64,000 bases of DNA from Rhizobium sp. BK316 (GCF_014193695.1 NZ_JACHZR010000005.1:248001-312000); one strand, 5' to 3'. Positions 44,399 through 53,670 are shown, counted from the first letter of the stretch. Numbers and translations: made by a program. Notes: generated by a model from the sequence alone, not told the origin.

Positions 44399-44869
44399 TT
44401 GAAGCGCACGATCGAAGCAGACCTGCTGACGGACATTATGCTGATGGTCTTCCGCATCAATGGACGACTATTGGATGGCGGCGATCGGCTCGGTGCTCCG
44501 CTGAACCTCACCAGCGCTCGCTGGCAGGTGCTTGGTGCGATCACGCTGTCTTCCGGAAACGTCGCCGTCCCGGTCATCGCCGAGATGATGGGCATGACGC
44601 GGCAGGGCGCCCAGAAACAGGTGAACAAGCTGGAAGAGGACGGTTTCATCGAAAAACGAGCGAACCCGCGCCATCAGCGCTCGCCCTTTTATGGACTGAC
44701 GCCACAAGGCGCGGAAAGCTATGCACGGATAACCGACTTTCATACCGGCTGGGCCAACAGACTTGCCGATGGGCTGGATGCATCGGATCTCCGCACCGCG
44801 CTCAGTCTCCTGAACAGTTTCGACCAACGGCTGGCGCTCGACGCCACGGAAAGCGAGGAGCAGACATGA
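44399..44869 (+). CDS. MarR-family transcriptional regulator
   Basis: Protein of 156 residues. Winged helix SARWQVLGAITLSSGNVAVPVIAEMMGMTRQGAQKQVNKLEEDGFIEKRANPRHQRSPFYGLTPQGAE with MarR layout (about 40-105). TTG start at 44399, 9 bases after GGAGAG. The stop overlaps the next gene's ATG by four bases (ATGA). It probably controls its own operon through the palindrome just upstream. Confidence 0.9.
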   Translation: MKRTIEADLLTDIMLMVFRINGRLLDGGDRLGAPLNLTSARWQVLGAITLSSGNVAVPVIAEMMGMTRQGAQKQVNKLEEDGFIEKRANPRHQRSPFYGLTPQGAESYARITDFHTGWANRLADGLDASDLRTALSLLNSFDQRLALDATESEEQT

Positions 44870-45330
44870 AGACGATCATTCATGCCGGCGCAGGCACTCT
44901 GGCCATGATCCTGATTGCGGGATTTCTGACCGCAACGCTGATCTCCGAACTGCTTCTGAACGAGGCGGCCGTCCTTATGGTCAAAAAAGCGATCCTTGCC
45001 GGCGTCTGTCTGCTGATCCCGGCGATGGCAATCACCGGCGGCAGCGGCTTTTCGCTGGCGCGCGGCCGTCATTCGCCGGCTATCGACAGAAAGCGCAAAC
45101 GGATGAAGATCATTGCCGCCAGCGGGCTACTCATATTGCTGCCCTTGGCAATCCTGCTCTATCTGCGAGCAGCTGCAGGTCTGTTCGATAGCTTTTTCTA
45201 CACCATGCAGGCGTTGGAAGTGCTGGCCGGATCGACGCAGCTTGCGCTGCTTGCCGGGAACTTCCGTGACGGGCGGAAGATGACGCGAGGCAAACGCCTC
45301 GCTGCGGTAAAAACGCTACGCGCGATTTGA
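44866..45330 (+). CDS. Membrane protein of unknown function, cotranscribed with marR
   Basis: Protein of 154 residues with four hydrophobic helices (about 7-27, 40-58, 85-105 and 120-140) and short basic loops (GRHSPAIDRKRKRMK). I do not recognise a family. ATG overlaps the MarR stop codon (ATGA), so translational coupling and control by that regulator are expected; a drug- or stress-related membrane role would fit but is not shown. Confidence 0.75.
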   Translation: MKTIIHAGAGTLAMILIAGFLTATLISELLLNEAAVLMVKKAILAGVCLLIPAMAITGGSGFSLARGRHSPAIDRKRKRMKIIAASGLLILLPLAILLYLRAAAGLFDSFFYTMQALEVLAGSTQLALLAGNFRDGRKMTRGKRLAAVKTLRAI

Positions 45331-45334
45331 AACG

Positions 45335-45354
45335 GCGGGGCACCCATGCCCCGC
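45335..45354. terminator. Hairpin between convergent genes
   Basis: Perfect arms GCGGGGC (45335-45341) and GCCCCGC (45348-45354) without a clear T run. Weak or Rho-assisted terminator at the meeting point of the marR operon and the glucosidase gene. Confidence 0.5.
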
Positions 45355-45370
45355 TGGAAATCTGTCGATC

Positions 45371-46744
45371 TCAGACGACCTTGTGGTTGCCCTTCGGGAA
45401 TTGGCTCGCCAATTCGCGATACCACTTGCCGCTCTTCTTGACCGTACGAACCTGCGTTTCGTAATCGACGTGAACGAGGCCGAAGCGCATGCGATAACCT
45501 TCCGCCCATTCGAAATTGTCCATCAGGCTCCAGGCGAAGTAGCCGCGCATCGGATAACCGTCCTTGATCAGATCGGCGACGACATTGAGATGGTCACTGA
45601 CATAGTCGAGGCGCATCACATCATCGACCTCGCCATTGACGACGCCGGTATTGTCGCAGGCGCCGTTCTCGGTGATGTAGCACTCCGGCAGGTCGTAACG
45701 GCGATAGAGGTCCTCGACGAGCAGCTTGAGGCCTGGCGAATAGACCTCCCAGCCGATATCCGTCTTCACGTCGCTTGCCGGAGGTGCTTCCACAGTCCAG
45801 GGGAAGTCACCCCCGCGGCTCGCATCGTCGGCGACGCGATCCGGCTTATAGTAGTTGAGACCCCACCAATCGAGCTTCTGATTGATGATCTTGAGATCGC
45901 CATCTTCGATGACGGGCATGCGGTCGCCGAGCGCTTCGACGAATTCCTTTGGATATTCGCCCTTGAAGACCGGATCGAAGAAGGCGCCGTTGTGGAACTG
46001 ATGCGCGCGCTCACCGGCAGCGAGATCGGTAGCACTGTCAGACCCCGGAATGATCGAGGAGGCGTTGAGCACCAGGCCGACCGGCACGCCAGACGCCTCC
46101 GAACGGATCGCCTCGACGCCAAGGCCGTGCGCGAGGTTCATGTAGTGCATGGCGTGCAGGGCGGCCTGCATGTTGCGCTCGCCCGGCGCGTGAATGCCAT
46201 AGAGATGGCTGAGCCAGACGATGCACCACGGCTCGTTGAAGGTCGCTACGCTGTCGAGGCGGTCGCCAAGGCGGCTCATGACAGTCTTTGCATAGCGCTG
46301 ATAGGCATAAGCGGTCGAACGCGCCGTCCAGCCGCCGTCACCGGCGAGCAGCAGCGGCAGATCCCAGTGGTAGAGCGTCGCGAAAGTCTTGATGCCGCGT
46401 GCCTTGCAGCCATCGACGAGACGATCGTAGAAATCGAGGCCGGCTTCGTTCACCGGGCCTGTGCCATCGGGGATGATGCGCGGCCAGGCGATCGAGAAGC
46501 GATAGGCATCGACGCCCATATCCTTGATGAGATCGAGGTCCTGCTCCAACCGGTTATAGTGGTCACAGGCGACATCGCCGTTATCGCGATTGTAGACGCG
46601 GCCAGGCATGTTGCAGAAGGCGTCCCAGATGGACGGCTTGCGGCCATCGGCCTTGCTGGCGCCCTCGATCTGGAAGGCAGCGGTGGCAACACCGAAAGTG
46701 AAATCACCGGGGAAGCGGTCGGCAAGCTTTTTCGGATCGATCAT
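45371..46744 (-). CDS. GH1 beta-glucosidase
   Basis: Protein of 457 residues. Acid/base Glu in VATFNEPWCIVW (about 169) and nucleophile in CYITENGA (about 355), the two catalytic glutamates of GH1. The N terminus FPGDFTFGVATAAFQIEGA and the closing GYFAWSLMDNFEWAEGYRMRFGLVHVDY are typical. It is cytoplasmic since it has no signal peptide and should split beta-linked glucosides such as cellobiose or plant aryl glucosides. ATG 46744 chosen at the family N terminus; the frame upstream to 46840 is unlike the family. Confidence 0.94.
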   Translation of the reverse strand: MIDPKKLADRFPGDFTFGVATAAFQIEGASKADGRKPSIWDAFCNMPGRVYNRDNGDVACDHYNRLEQDLDLIKDMGVDAYRFSIAWPRIIPDGTGPVNEAGLDFYDRLVDGCKARGIKTFATLYHWDLPLLLAGDGGWTARSTAYAYQRYAKTVMSRLGDRLDSVATFNEPWCIVWLSHLYGIHAPGERNMQAALHAMHYMNLAHGLGVEAIRSEASGVPVGLVLNASSIIPGSDSATDLAAGERAHQFHNGAFFDPVFKGEYPKEFVEALGDRMPVIEDGDLKIINQKLDWWGLNYYKPDRVADDASRGGDFPWTVEAPPASDVKTDIGWEVYSPGLKLLVEDLYRRYDLPECYITENGACDNTGVVNGEVDDVMRLDYVSDHLNVVADLIKDGYPMRGYFAWSLMDNFEWAEGYRMRFGLVHVDYETQVRTVKKSGKWYRELASQFPKGNHKVV

Positions 46745-46985
46745 CTCTAAATCCCATCTCTCAGTTGTGGACTGACCGTTTGCGCGGGGTTTAACCAAGC
46801 CCGCGCCCAAAGTACAGGCCGGCAGCACGGAAAACTGCAACGTTACAGAAAGAAAGACGACAGAACAGCAAGGCTGTCACAAACCACTCTTCCGGATCTC
46901 ATAACGCCAATGTCAGCAGTCGTGATTTGCCGTCGCAACCCTGATCCTTACACGGAAAAGGGCATCGCAATATGAAAGGAAACGA

Positions 46986-47393
46986 ATGCTCTCCTCGATC
47001 CATCTGCTGCAGCCGCATCTCCTAAGCCTGCTGCGCATCGTCTCGTCCCTCGTGCTTTTCAGCTACGGAACGCAGAAGATCCTGCTTTTCCCGGCTGCGG
47101 CAAGCGTGCCGCCCGTCGGCTCGCTGTCCTGGATTGCCGGCCTCATCGAACTCACGCTCGGCTTTCTGGTGCTGATCGGTTTCCAGACCCGCATCGCAGC
47201 CTTCGTGCTTTCGGGCCTCATGGCCTTTGCCTATTTCATCGGCCACGCATCGAAGAGCTTCTTCCCCGCGCAGAACGGCGGTGTCGCGGCGATCCTGTTC
47301 TGCTTCGTCTTCCTCTACCTGGTCGCCGCTGGCGCCGGCCCCTTCAGCGTCGATAACCTGCTGAAACGCGGCCGCACCACCGTCGCCGCCTGA
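46986..47393 (+). CDS. DoxX-family membrane protein
   Basis: Protein of 135 residues with four membrane helices. Characteristic LRIVSSLVLFSYGTQKILLF, GLIELTLGFLVLIGFQTRIAAF and LSGLMAFAYFIGHASKSFFPAQNGGVAAILFCFVFLYL. DoxX proteins sit in the membrane and are linked to thiol-redox or respiratory functions in some species; the role here is unknown. AAAGGAAACGA precedes ATG. A strong terminator follows. Confidence 0.87.
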   Translation: MLSSIHLLQPHLLSLLRIVSSLVLFSYGTQKILLFPAAASVPPVGSLSWIAGLIELTLGFLVLIGFQTRIAAFVLSGLMAFAYFIGHASKSFFPAQNGGVAAILFCFVFLYLVAAGAGPFSVDNLLKRGRTTVAA

Positions 47394-47409
47394 TCACCGA
47401 AAAAAGAAA

Positions 47410-47446
47410 AAAGCCGGGGCGATATCGAACCGCCCCGGCTTTTTTG
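47410..47446. terminator. Bidirectional terminator between DoxX gene and Gfo/Idh/MocA gene
   Basis: AAAAGCCGGGGC (47410-47421), loop, GCCCCGGCTTTT (47433-47444) with further T residues on one side and A residues on the other; suits both converging genes. Confidence 0.9.
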
Positions 47447-47469
47447 ACACGTGCTTGATAGCGTAGAAC

Positions 47470-48657
47470 TCAGACCTTGACCCAGGCACCGTTGCGCTTC
47501 GAAGAGGCGACGCAGGCCTCGACGAAAGCGACACCCTTCACGCCGTCGTCGACGGTCGGGTAGACCACGGCCTTATCGACAGCCTTGCCCTTCTTGTGAG
47601 CGTTGATGGCGTGCGCGGCTTCCGTATAGATCGTCGCGAAGGCTTCGAGATAGCCTTCCGGGTGACCCGAGGGAACGCGGGAAACGCGGGCAGCGGCAGC
47701 GCCGGAACCGGCACCGTTGCGAGTGATCAGCCGCTTGGATTCGCCGAACGGCGTATACCAGAGATAGTTGGGATCGGCCTGAACCCATTCGAAACCACCC
47801 TTGGTGCCGTAAACGCGCACCTTGAGGCCGTTCTCGTGGCCGGGCGCCACCTGACTGCACCAGAGCATGCCCTTGGCTGGCTTTTCCGAACCCTTGGCCT
47901 TGAAGCGCAGCATCACATGGGCGTTGTCATCGAGACGGCGGCCCGGCACGAAGCTGTCGAGGTCTGCAGCAAGGCTGTCGAGTTCGAGGCCGGTGATGAA
48001 CGAGGCCAGGTTATAGGCATGTGTACCGATATCGCCAGTTGAGCCGCCGACGCCGGACTGGGCCGGGTCGGTGCGCCATGCAGCCTGCTTCTGGCCAGAC
48101 TGCTCGATTGCTTCCGTCAGCCAGTCCTGCGGATACTCGGCCTGGACGATACGGATATCACCGAGTTCGCCATTGGCAATCATCTCGCGCGCCTGACGCA
48201 CCATCGGGTAGCCGGTATAGTTATGCGTTAGGATGAACAGCGCGCCGCTCTCGTCGGCAACCTTCTTCAGCTTCTTGGCGTCGGCAAGGTTTGAGGTCAG
48301 CGGCTTGTCGCAGATGACATGGATGCCGCGGCGCAGGAATTCCTTGGCCGCGTCATAATGCACATGGTTCGGCGTGACGATGGAAACGGCTTCGATGCCG
48401 TTCTTCAACTTGGCCTCGCGGATCGCCATTTCCCGATAGCTGGAATAGGTGCGCGACGGATCGAGACCGAGATCGCGACCGGACTGAACAGCCTTTTCTG
48501 GTGTCGACGACAGCGCGCCGGCGATCAGATCATACTGATCGTCGATACGTGCGGCGATGCGGTGAACGGCGCCGATGAAGGCCCCTGCCCCGCCGCCAAC
48601 CATGCCTAGCCGGATGCGCGGCTCGCGGGTCTGTTCGGATGATGCTTCGATTGCCAT
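47470..48657 (-). CDS. Gfo/Idh/MocA-family oxidoreductase
   Basis: Protein of 395 residues. Rossmann loop LGMVGGGAGAFIGAVHRIAA (about 17-36), CDKPLT with the conserved Lys (about 114), and the catalytic-region sequence GDIGTHAYNLASFITGL (about 215) with His. NAD(P)-dependent dehydrogenation of a sugar, sugar alcohol or cyclitol. It lies 27 bases after the TIM-barrel isomerase-like gene on the same strand, and downstream of a sugar ABC transporter; together they suggest a catabolic route that may use 3-keto-sugars, which is inference. Confidence 0.9.
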   Translation of the reverse strand: MAIEASSEQTREPRIRLGMVGGGAGAFIGAVHRIAARIDDQYDLIAGALSSTPEKAVQSGRDLGLDPSRTYSSYREMAIREAKLKNGIEAVSIVTPNHVHYDAAKEFLRRGIHVICDKPLTSNLADAKKLKKVADESGALFILTHNYTGYPMVRQAREMIANGELGDIRIVQAEYPQDWLTEAIEQSGQKQAAWRTDPAQSGVGGSTGDIGTHAYNLASFITGLELDSLAADLDSFVPGRRLDDNAHVMLRFKAKGSEKPAKGMLWCSQVAPGHENGLKVRVYGTKGGFEWVQADPNYLWYTPFGESKRLITRNGAGSGAAAARVSRVPSGHPEGYLEAFATIYTEAAHAINAHKKGKAVDKAVVYPTVDDGVKGVAFVEACVASSKRNGAWVKV

Positions 48658-48684
48658 GATATTCTCCTCGAAATCCCGATCCGC

Positions 48685-49740
48685 TTACGACAAACCCAGC
48701 ATGCGCCGGTTGGCAGCCTGATCGGTGCCGCCGGCCGCGAAGTCGTCGAAGGCCTTCTCGGTCACGCGGATGATATGCGCCTTGACGAATTCGGCCCCTT
48801 CACGCGCGCCATCTTCCGGATGCTTCAGCGCGCATTCCCATTCGACTACGGCCCAGCCGTCGAAGTTGTTGGCGGTCATCTTGGAGAAGACTGCGCCGAA
48901 ATCGACCTGGCCGTCGCCCAGCGAACGGAAGCGGCCGGCGCGTTCGACCCAGCCCTGATAACCGCCGTAGACGCCCTGGCGTCCGGTCGGGTTGAACTCC
49001 GCATCCTTGACGTGGAACATCTTGATGCGGTCTTTGTAGATGTCGATATTGTCGAGATAGTCGAGGCACTGCAGAATGTAGTGCGACGGATCGTAGAGCA
49101 TATTGGCGCGCGGATGGTTGCCGACGCGCTCCAGGAACATCTCGTAGGTGATGCCGTCGTGCAGGTCTTCGCCCGGATGGATTTCGTAGCAGACGTCGAC
49201 GCCGTTTTCGTCGGCATGATCGAGGATCGGCTTCCAGCGACGGGCAAGCTCGTCGAAGGCGGTCTCGACGAGACCGGCAGGACGCTGCGGCCACGGATAG
49301 ATGAAGGGCCAGGCGAGCGCACCGGAGAAGGTCGCATGCGCCTTCAGGCCGAGGTTCTTGGAAGCGGTCAGCGCATACTTGACCTGCTGCACGGCCCATT
49401 CCTGGCGCGCCTTCGGATTGCCGCGCACTTCGGGTGCGGCAAAACCATCGAAGGCTTCGTCATAGGCCGGATGAACGGCAACGAGTTGGCCCTGCAGGTG
49501 GGTGGAAAGCTCGGTGACCTCGACGCCGTTTTCACGCGCCTTGCCCGCGAATTCATCGCAGTAATCCTTTGACGTCGCCGCCTTCTTGAGGTCGATGAGC
49601 TGGCTTGCCCAGGTCGGAACCTGCACGCCCTTGTAGCCGGTGTCGGCCGCCCATTTGGTGATCGCGTCCCAGGAATTGAAAGGCGCGGTATCGCCCGCGA
49701 ACTGCCCGAGGAACAGGCCGGGTCCCTTGATCGTCTTCAT
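48685..49740 (-). CDS. Sugar phosphate isomerase/epimerase-like TIM barrel (xylose isomerase-like)
   Basis: Protein of 351 residues of the AP endonuclease 2/xylose isomerase-like TIM barrel superfamily. Metal ligands are visible: CYEIHPGED (Glu), MLYDPSHYIL (Asp, His), MFHVKDAEFN (His) and VVEWECALKH (Glu). Such enzymes isomerise, epimerise or dehydrate (keto-)sugars, often partnered with Gfo/Idh/MocA enzymes as here. ATG 49740 follows AGGGAGGAAA. Confidence 0.88.
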   Translation of the reverse strand: MKTIKGPGLFLGQFAGDTAPFNSWDAITKWAADTGYKGVQVPTWASQLIDLKKAATSKDYCDEFAGKARENGVEVTELSTHLQGQLVAVHPAYDEAFDGFAAPEVRGNPKARQEWAVQQVKYALTASKNLGLKAHATFSGALAWPFIYPWPQRPAGLVETAFDELARRWKPILDHADENGVDVCYEIHPGEDLHDGITYEMFLERVGNHPRANMLYDPSHYILQCLDYLDNIDIYKDRIKMFHVKDAEFNPTGRQGVYGGYQGWVERAGRFRSLGDGQVDFGAVFSKMTANNFDGWAVVEWECALKHPEDGAREGAEFVKAHIIRVTEKAFDDFAAGGTDQAANRRMLGLS

Positions 49741-49941
49741 GTCAGTTTCCTCCCTGAATATCGATCGTAAACGTTTTCGATAAATCTTAGTGCGCCGTCC
49801 GGTAAAGAAAAGGCGCCTCCCCGCCAATGCGAAGGATTTAGCGGGGTAGCCGAAAATCAACGCGGTCTGGACCTAATCACGCTCGCCGCGGAACGGCAAG
49901 AGGTACGTGCCGCATTTCGGCTGCAACTTGTCTGAAGGCAC

Positions 49942-49974
49942 GAAAAATGCGCCCATCCTCTCGAATGGGCGCAT
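49942..49974 (-). terminator. Terminator between the binding-protein gene and the TIM-barrel gene
   Basis: Perfect 10-bp arms ATGCGCCCAT (49947-49956) and ATGGGCGCAT (49965-49974), eight-base loop, then TTTTT on the minus strand. It follows the binding-protein stop by 15 bases, before the TIM-barrel gene on the same strand. Confidence 0.85.
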
Positions 49975-49989
49975 GCGTGAAAGCAGCAA

Positions 49990-50937
49990 TCAGAACGGAG
50001 AATCCGGGAAGTAGAAGTTCTTGGCATTCTCCTTGGTGACGAGCGTTGCGTCGAGGATGTAGTTGCCGTGAACCGGAACCTGATCGTAGAGCGCAGCAGC
50101 CGTCAGTTCCATGGCCGTGCCGACCATTGCCGGCGGGTAGAGAACGTCGACCGGGATCAGCTTGTCACCATCCATCACCTTCTTGACCATGTCCTTGGAG
50201 CCGGCGCCGGCAACGACATACTGGATGTCGGTGCGCTTGGCCTGCTCGATGGCCTGGAGAACGCCAACGGCCATGTCGTCATCCTGGCACCATACGACGT
50301 CGATCTTCGGATACTTCGTCAGATAGTCCTGCATGACCTTGAAGGCATCGTCGCGGTTCCAGTTGCCATACTGGCGATCGAGAACCTTGACCTTGGAGCC
50401 GGCGATACCCTTGTCGAAACCGTCCTGGCGCTGCTGATCGATCGGGATCGGCAGACCGCGGATGACGACGACCTCAGCTTCCGGAGTCTTTTCGGCAATG
50501 TACTTGCCGGCGACCTCGCCGAGCGCCGGGTTGTTGCCGGCAACGTAGAGGTCACGCACGGAATTGTCGTTGTTCGATGGCGCGCGGTCGACGAGCGCAA
50601 CGAACTTGCCCTTGCCCTTGACTTCCTTGATGGCGTTGACGAGCGGATCTGGATCCGACGGCAGGATGACGAGAGCGTCGATGCCCTGCGTGTCGAGGTC
50701 CTGCACGGCATTTGCCTGCGTTGCGGCATCCGGCGAGGTTTTGACGATGACATTGAGGCCCGGGTGTTCGGCCATCAGCTTCTTGGCAACGCGTTCTGCA
50801 TGGAACACGACACCCGATGTCCAGCCGTGGTCGGCAGCCGGAATGGACACGCCGATCGTGTAATTCTTGTCCTGGGCGTAGGCTGCGCCGGCAAAAGCCA
50901 CCCCCGCAACAGCCAGACCCAACATGAGCTTGCGCAT
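49990..50937 (-). CDS. Sugar ABC transporter substrate-binding protein (ribose/RbsB type)
   Basis: Protein of 315 residues. Signal peptide (1-21, ending AAYA), then a PBP1 fold with the family's QANAVQDLDTQGIDALVILPSDPDPLVNAIKE and CQDDDMAVGVLQAIEQAKR segments. It is the periplasmic receptor for the permease and ATPase encoded upstream on the same strand. The sugar is unknown. ATG 50937 follows TGGGAGGAAATA. Confidence 0.93.
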   Translation of the reverse strand: MRKLMLGLAVAGVAFAGAAYAQDKNYTIGVSIPAADHGWTSGVVFHAERVAKKLMAEHPGLNVIVKTSPDAATQANAVQDLDTQGIDALVILPSDPDPLVNAIKEVKGKGKFVALVDRAPSNNDNSVRDLYVAGNNPALGEVAGKYIAEKTPEAEVVVIRGLPIPIDQQRQDGFDKGIAGSKVKVLDRQYGNWNRDDAFKVMQDYLTKYPKIDVVWCQDDDMAVGVLQAIEQAKRTDIQYVVAGAGSKDMVKKVMDGDKLIPVDVLYPPAMVGTAMELTAAALYDQVPVHGNYILDATLVTKENAKNFYFPDSPF

Positions 50938-51024
50938 GCTATTTCCTCCCAAAAATATCAGGGACTTGTCCAATCCGAACCGGGTGCCCTGGATAGCCCG
51001 GCCAATCCGAGAAGCAGGCTTGTC

Positions 51025-52029
51025 TTACGATTTGCGGACCAGCGACCGCTGCACCAGCATGGCGATGATGATGATCGCGCCCTGGATCGCACCGATGAGA
51101 TATTCGCTGATGAAATTCGAAAGCAGCATGATGTTGCCGACGAGCTCGAGAATGAAGGCGCCGCAGATCGTGCCCCAGACACGGCCCGCACCACCCTTCA
51201 ATGCCGTGCCGCCGACGACGACGGCCGTAATCGCCTGCAGCTCCCACAAGATGCCTGTTGTTGCCGAGGTCGAACCGAGGCGCGGCACATAGAGCAACAC
51301 GGCAATCGCCACGCAGAGACCCTGGATGACGAAGGCAATCGTCCGCACGCGGTTGACCGCGATGCCTGAATAGCGGGCAACGTCGCTGTTCGAGCCGACA
51401 GCCACGACATGGCGGCCGTAACGCGTGCGGTAGAGAATGAAGGCCGCAACGGCAGTGACGGCAAGGATGACGGCGATCGGCACCGGAATGCCGAGGATAT
51501 TGCCGAAATAGGCCGGACGATAGAGCGTCTGAATATCTGCCGAGCGCAGCGTGATCGCTCCACCCTGCGACAGCCATGTCGTCAGGCCGCGATAAATGCC
51601 CATCGTACCGAGCGTCGCGATAAAGGGTTCGATCTTGCCGACCGTCGTGATGAGGCCGTTTGCGAGACCGCAGAGCGCACCGGCAATCACGGCGAAGACG
51701 ACAGCTGCCGTCAGCATCAGTGTCGGATCGGCGATGACGCCGGAATTGATGAGCAGGATCATCAAGCTCGCGACGAAAGCCACCATGGAGCCAACGGAAA
51801 GATCGAGGTCGCCGGCGGAGATCACGAAGGTTGCGCCGACGGCGATGATCGCAATGAAGGCGCAGCGGGTCGCGACATTTGTAAGGTTGGTGATGCCGAT
51901 GAAATTCGGATTGACCAGCGCGCCCACGATGAGGAGCAGAGCCAGTGCGGCAAAGGGCGCAACCGCTCGCAGATCGACATCACGCCAGGATCTGCGCCGG
52001 ATTTCCCTGGTCTCCTCGTTAACACTCAT
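51025..52029 (-). CDS. Sugar ABC transporter permease (RbsC type)
   Basis: About 334 residues with eight to ten membrane helices. The family hallmarks GDLDLSVGSMVAFVA (about 82) and GLITTVGKIEPFIATLGTMGIYRGL (about 130) are present, as is GGTALKGGAGRVWGTICGAFILELV in the cytoplasmic ATPase-contact region. Start ATG 52029 or TTG 52035; GGGAGG lies 12 or 6 bases upstream respectively. Middle gene of the ABC operon. Confidence 0.93.
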   Translation of the reverse strand: MSVNEETREIRRRSWRDVDLRAVAPFAALALLLIVGALVNPNFIGITNLTNVATRCAFIAIIAVGATFVISAGDLDLSVGSMVAFVASLMILLINSGVIADPTLMLTAAVVFAVIAGALCGLANGLITTVGKIEPFIATLGTMGIYRGLTTWLSQGGAITLRSADIQTLYRPAYFGNILGIPVPIAVILAVTAVAAFILYRTRYGRHVVAVGSNSDVARYSGIAVNRVRTIAFVIQGLCVAIAVLLYVPRLGSTSATTGILWELQAITAVVVGGTALKGGAGRVWGTICGAFILELVGNIMLLSNFISEYLIGAIQGAIIIIAMLVQRSLVRKS

Positions 52030-52104
52030 ATCCAAAACCAACCTCCCGTCCCATGACTGCTGGGCATCTTGTTTATCGCGCGGTGCGCCCGTGCCCTGCC
52101 GGCG

Positions 52105-53631
52105 TCAGGCGGCCGCCTGACGCTTCAGTCCTGCGGCGTAACGCATGATTTCCTGTTCGGAAATTTCGTCCCCTTCCAGGATGCCGACGATCCGGCCTTC
52201 GCGCATGACGGCGACGCGCGTGCAGAGACCGATAATCTCGGGCATTTCCGAGGAAACGACGATGATCGACCGCCCGTCGCGGGCGAGCGCCGAGATGAAA
52301 TGATAGATCTGCTGCTTGGTACCGACATCGATGCCACGCGTTGGCTCGTCGATGATGATGATCTGCGGTTCGGTCTCCATGACCTTGGCGAGAAGCAGCT
52401 TCTGCTGGTTGCCACCCGACATGCGGCCGGCAATGATATTGCCGTCACGCACGCGGATGTCGAAGCGCCGCTTAGCCTTGGCAAGTGCGGCCGCCTCGCT
52501 GCTCGGGCTCAGATAACCATGGCTGACATGCCGCTCGAGCGACTGCAGGGTCAGGTTGGCGATCATGCCCGAGCCGAGCAGAAGCCCCTTCGACTTGCGA
52601 TCCTTGGTCATATAGGCGAGGCCGGCGCGATTAGCCGCACGCGCATCGCCCGAAGACACGCTTTCGCCGTGGATGACGACCTCGCCCGACAGACGCGAGC
52701 GCAGGCCGACGATCGCTTCCATCAATTCCGTGCGGCCGGAGCCGATCAAGCCGGAGAAACCGATGACTTCGCCCTTGCGCACGTCGAAGCTCGCATCCTG
52801 CACGTAGCCAGTCGAAACCGCGCTGACGCGAAGAACCACTTCCTCGTCCACATTGGGCTCGACCTTAGCGGGATAGAGGCTGGAAAGCTCACGGCCGACC
52901 ATCAACTGCGCGATGGATTCCCCATCAAGCATGGAGGTCGGCGCCGTCTTGACCCACTGGCCGTCACGCAGCACCGTGACCTTGTCGGTCAGCTCCATGA
53001 CCTCGTCGAGCTTGTGGGACACGAAGACGAAGCTTGTGCCCTGCTCGCGCAGCTTGCGCACCTGCTTGAAGAGCATATTGGTTTCTTCCCGCGACAACAC
53101 GGCCGTCGGCTCGTCCATAAAGACAACACGGGCATCACGGCTGATCGCCTTGGCGATCTCGACCATCTGCTTGTCGGCGATCGAGAGCGAGCTGATCATC
53201 GCATTCTCGTCGACATGCGAACCGAGCACATCCAGCACCCGGCGAGTCTCCGCGCGCATATATCTGCGATCGAGCACACCGAAATGCGTAACTTCGCGGC
53301 CGAGAAACAGGCTCTCGGTCACGGTCAGATGTTCGGCGAGATTGAATTCCTGATGGATGATGACGATCCCGAGCGCTTCGGCCGCGCCGTTCGGCGGCAG
53401 CACCACAGGCTTGCCGTCGAGCACGATTTCGCCCGACGTCGGCTGCTCGAAGCCGGAGAGAATCTTGACCAGGGTGGATTTGCCGGCGCCGTTTTCACCC
53501 ATCAGCGCATGGATTTCACCAGCGCGAAGATCGAAATTGACGCTGAAAAGAACCTGCACGCCGCTGAAAGACTTGCAAATGCGCCTGGCGGACAACACCA
53601 CCGGTGCAGCTTCTGCGGTATCCACGGTCAT
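52105..53631 (-). CDS. Sugar ABC transporter ATP-binding protein (RbsA type)
   Basis: Protein of 508 residues with two nucleotide-binding halves. First Walker A GENGAGKSTLVKIL, signature LSIADKQMVEIAKAI and Walker B VVFMDEPTAVL; second half has a weak P-loop region (GFSGLIGSGRTELMEAIVG), signature MSGGNQQKLLLAKV and Walker B IIIIDEPTRGIDVG. This is the double-domain ATPase of ribose-type importers. ATG 53631 follows GCAGGAGGAAA. First gene of the operon, divergent from its LacI regulator. Confidence 0.95.
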   Translation of the reverse strand: MTVDTAEAAPVVLSARRICKSFSGVQVLFSVNFDLRAGEIHALMGENGAGKSTLVKILSGFEQPTSGEIVLDGKPVVLPPNGAAEALGIVIIHQEFNLAEHLTVTESLFLGREVTHFGVLDRRYMRAETRRVLDVLGSHVDENAMISSLSIADKQMVEIAKAISRDARVVFMDEPTAVLSREETNMLFKQVRKLREQGTSFVFVSHKLDEVMELTDKVTVLRDGQWVKTAPTSMLDGESIAQLMVGRELSSLYPAKVEPNVDEEVVLRVSAVSTGYVQDASFDVRKGEVIGFSGLIGSGRTELMEAIVGLRSRLSGEVVIHGESVSSGDARAANRAGLAYMTKDRKSKGLLLGSGMIANLTLQSLERHVSHGYLSPSSEAAALAKAKRRFDIRVRDGNIIAGRMSGGNQQKLLLAKVMETEPQIIIIDEPTRGIDVGTKQQIYHFISALARDGRSIIVVSSEMPEIIGLCTRVAVMREGRIVGILEGDEISEQEIMRYAAGLKRQAAA

Positions 53632-53670
53632 GATTTCCTCCTGCGGCTCCCATCCGCTTATGTTGGGCAT

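Noticed and set aside
44356..44865. Alternative upstream extension of the membrane protein at 44866
   Set aside because: This stretch is the MarR gene in another frame and promoter DNA; the ATG at 44866 overlaps the MarR stop as expected for coupled genes.
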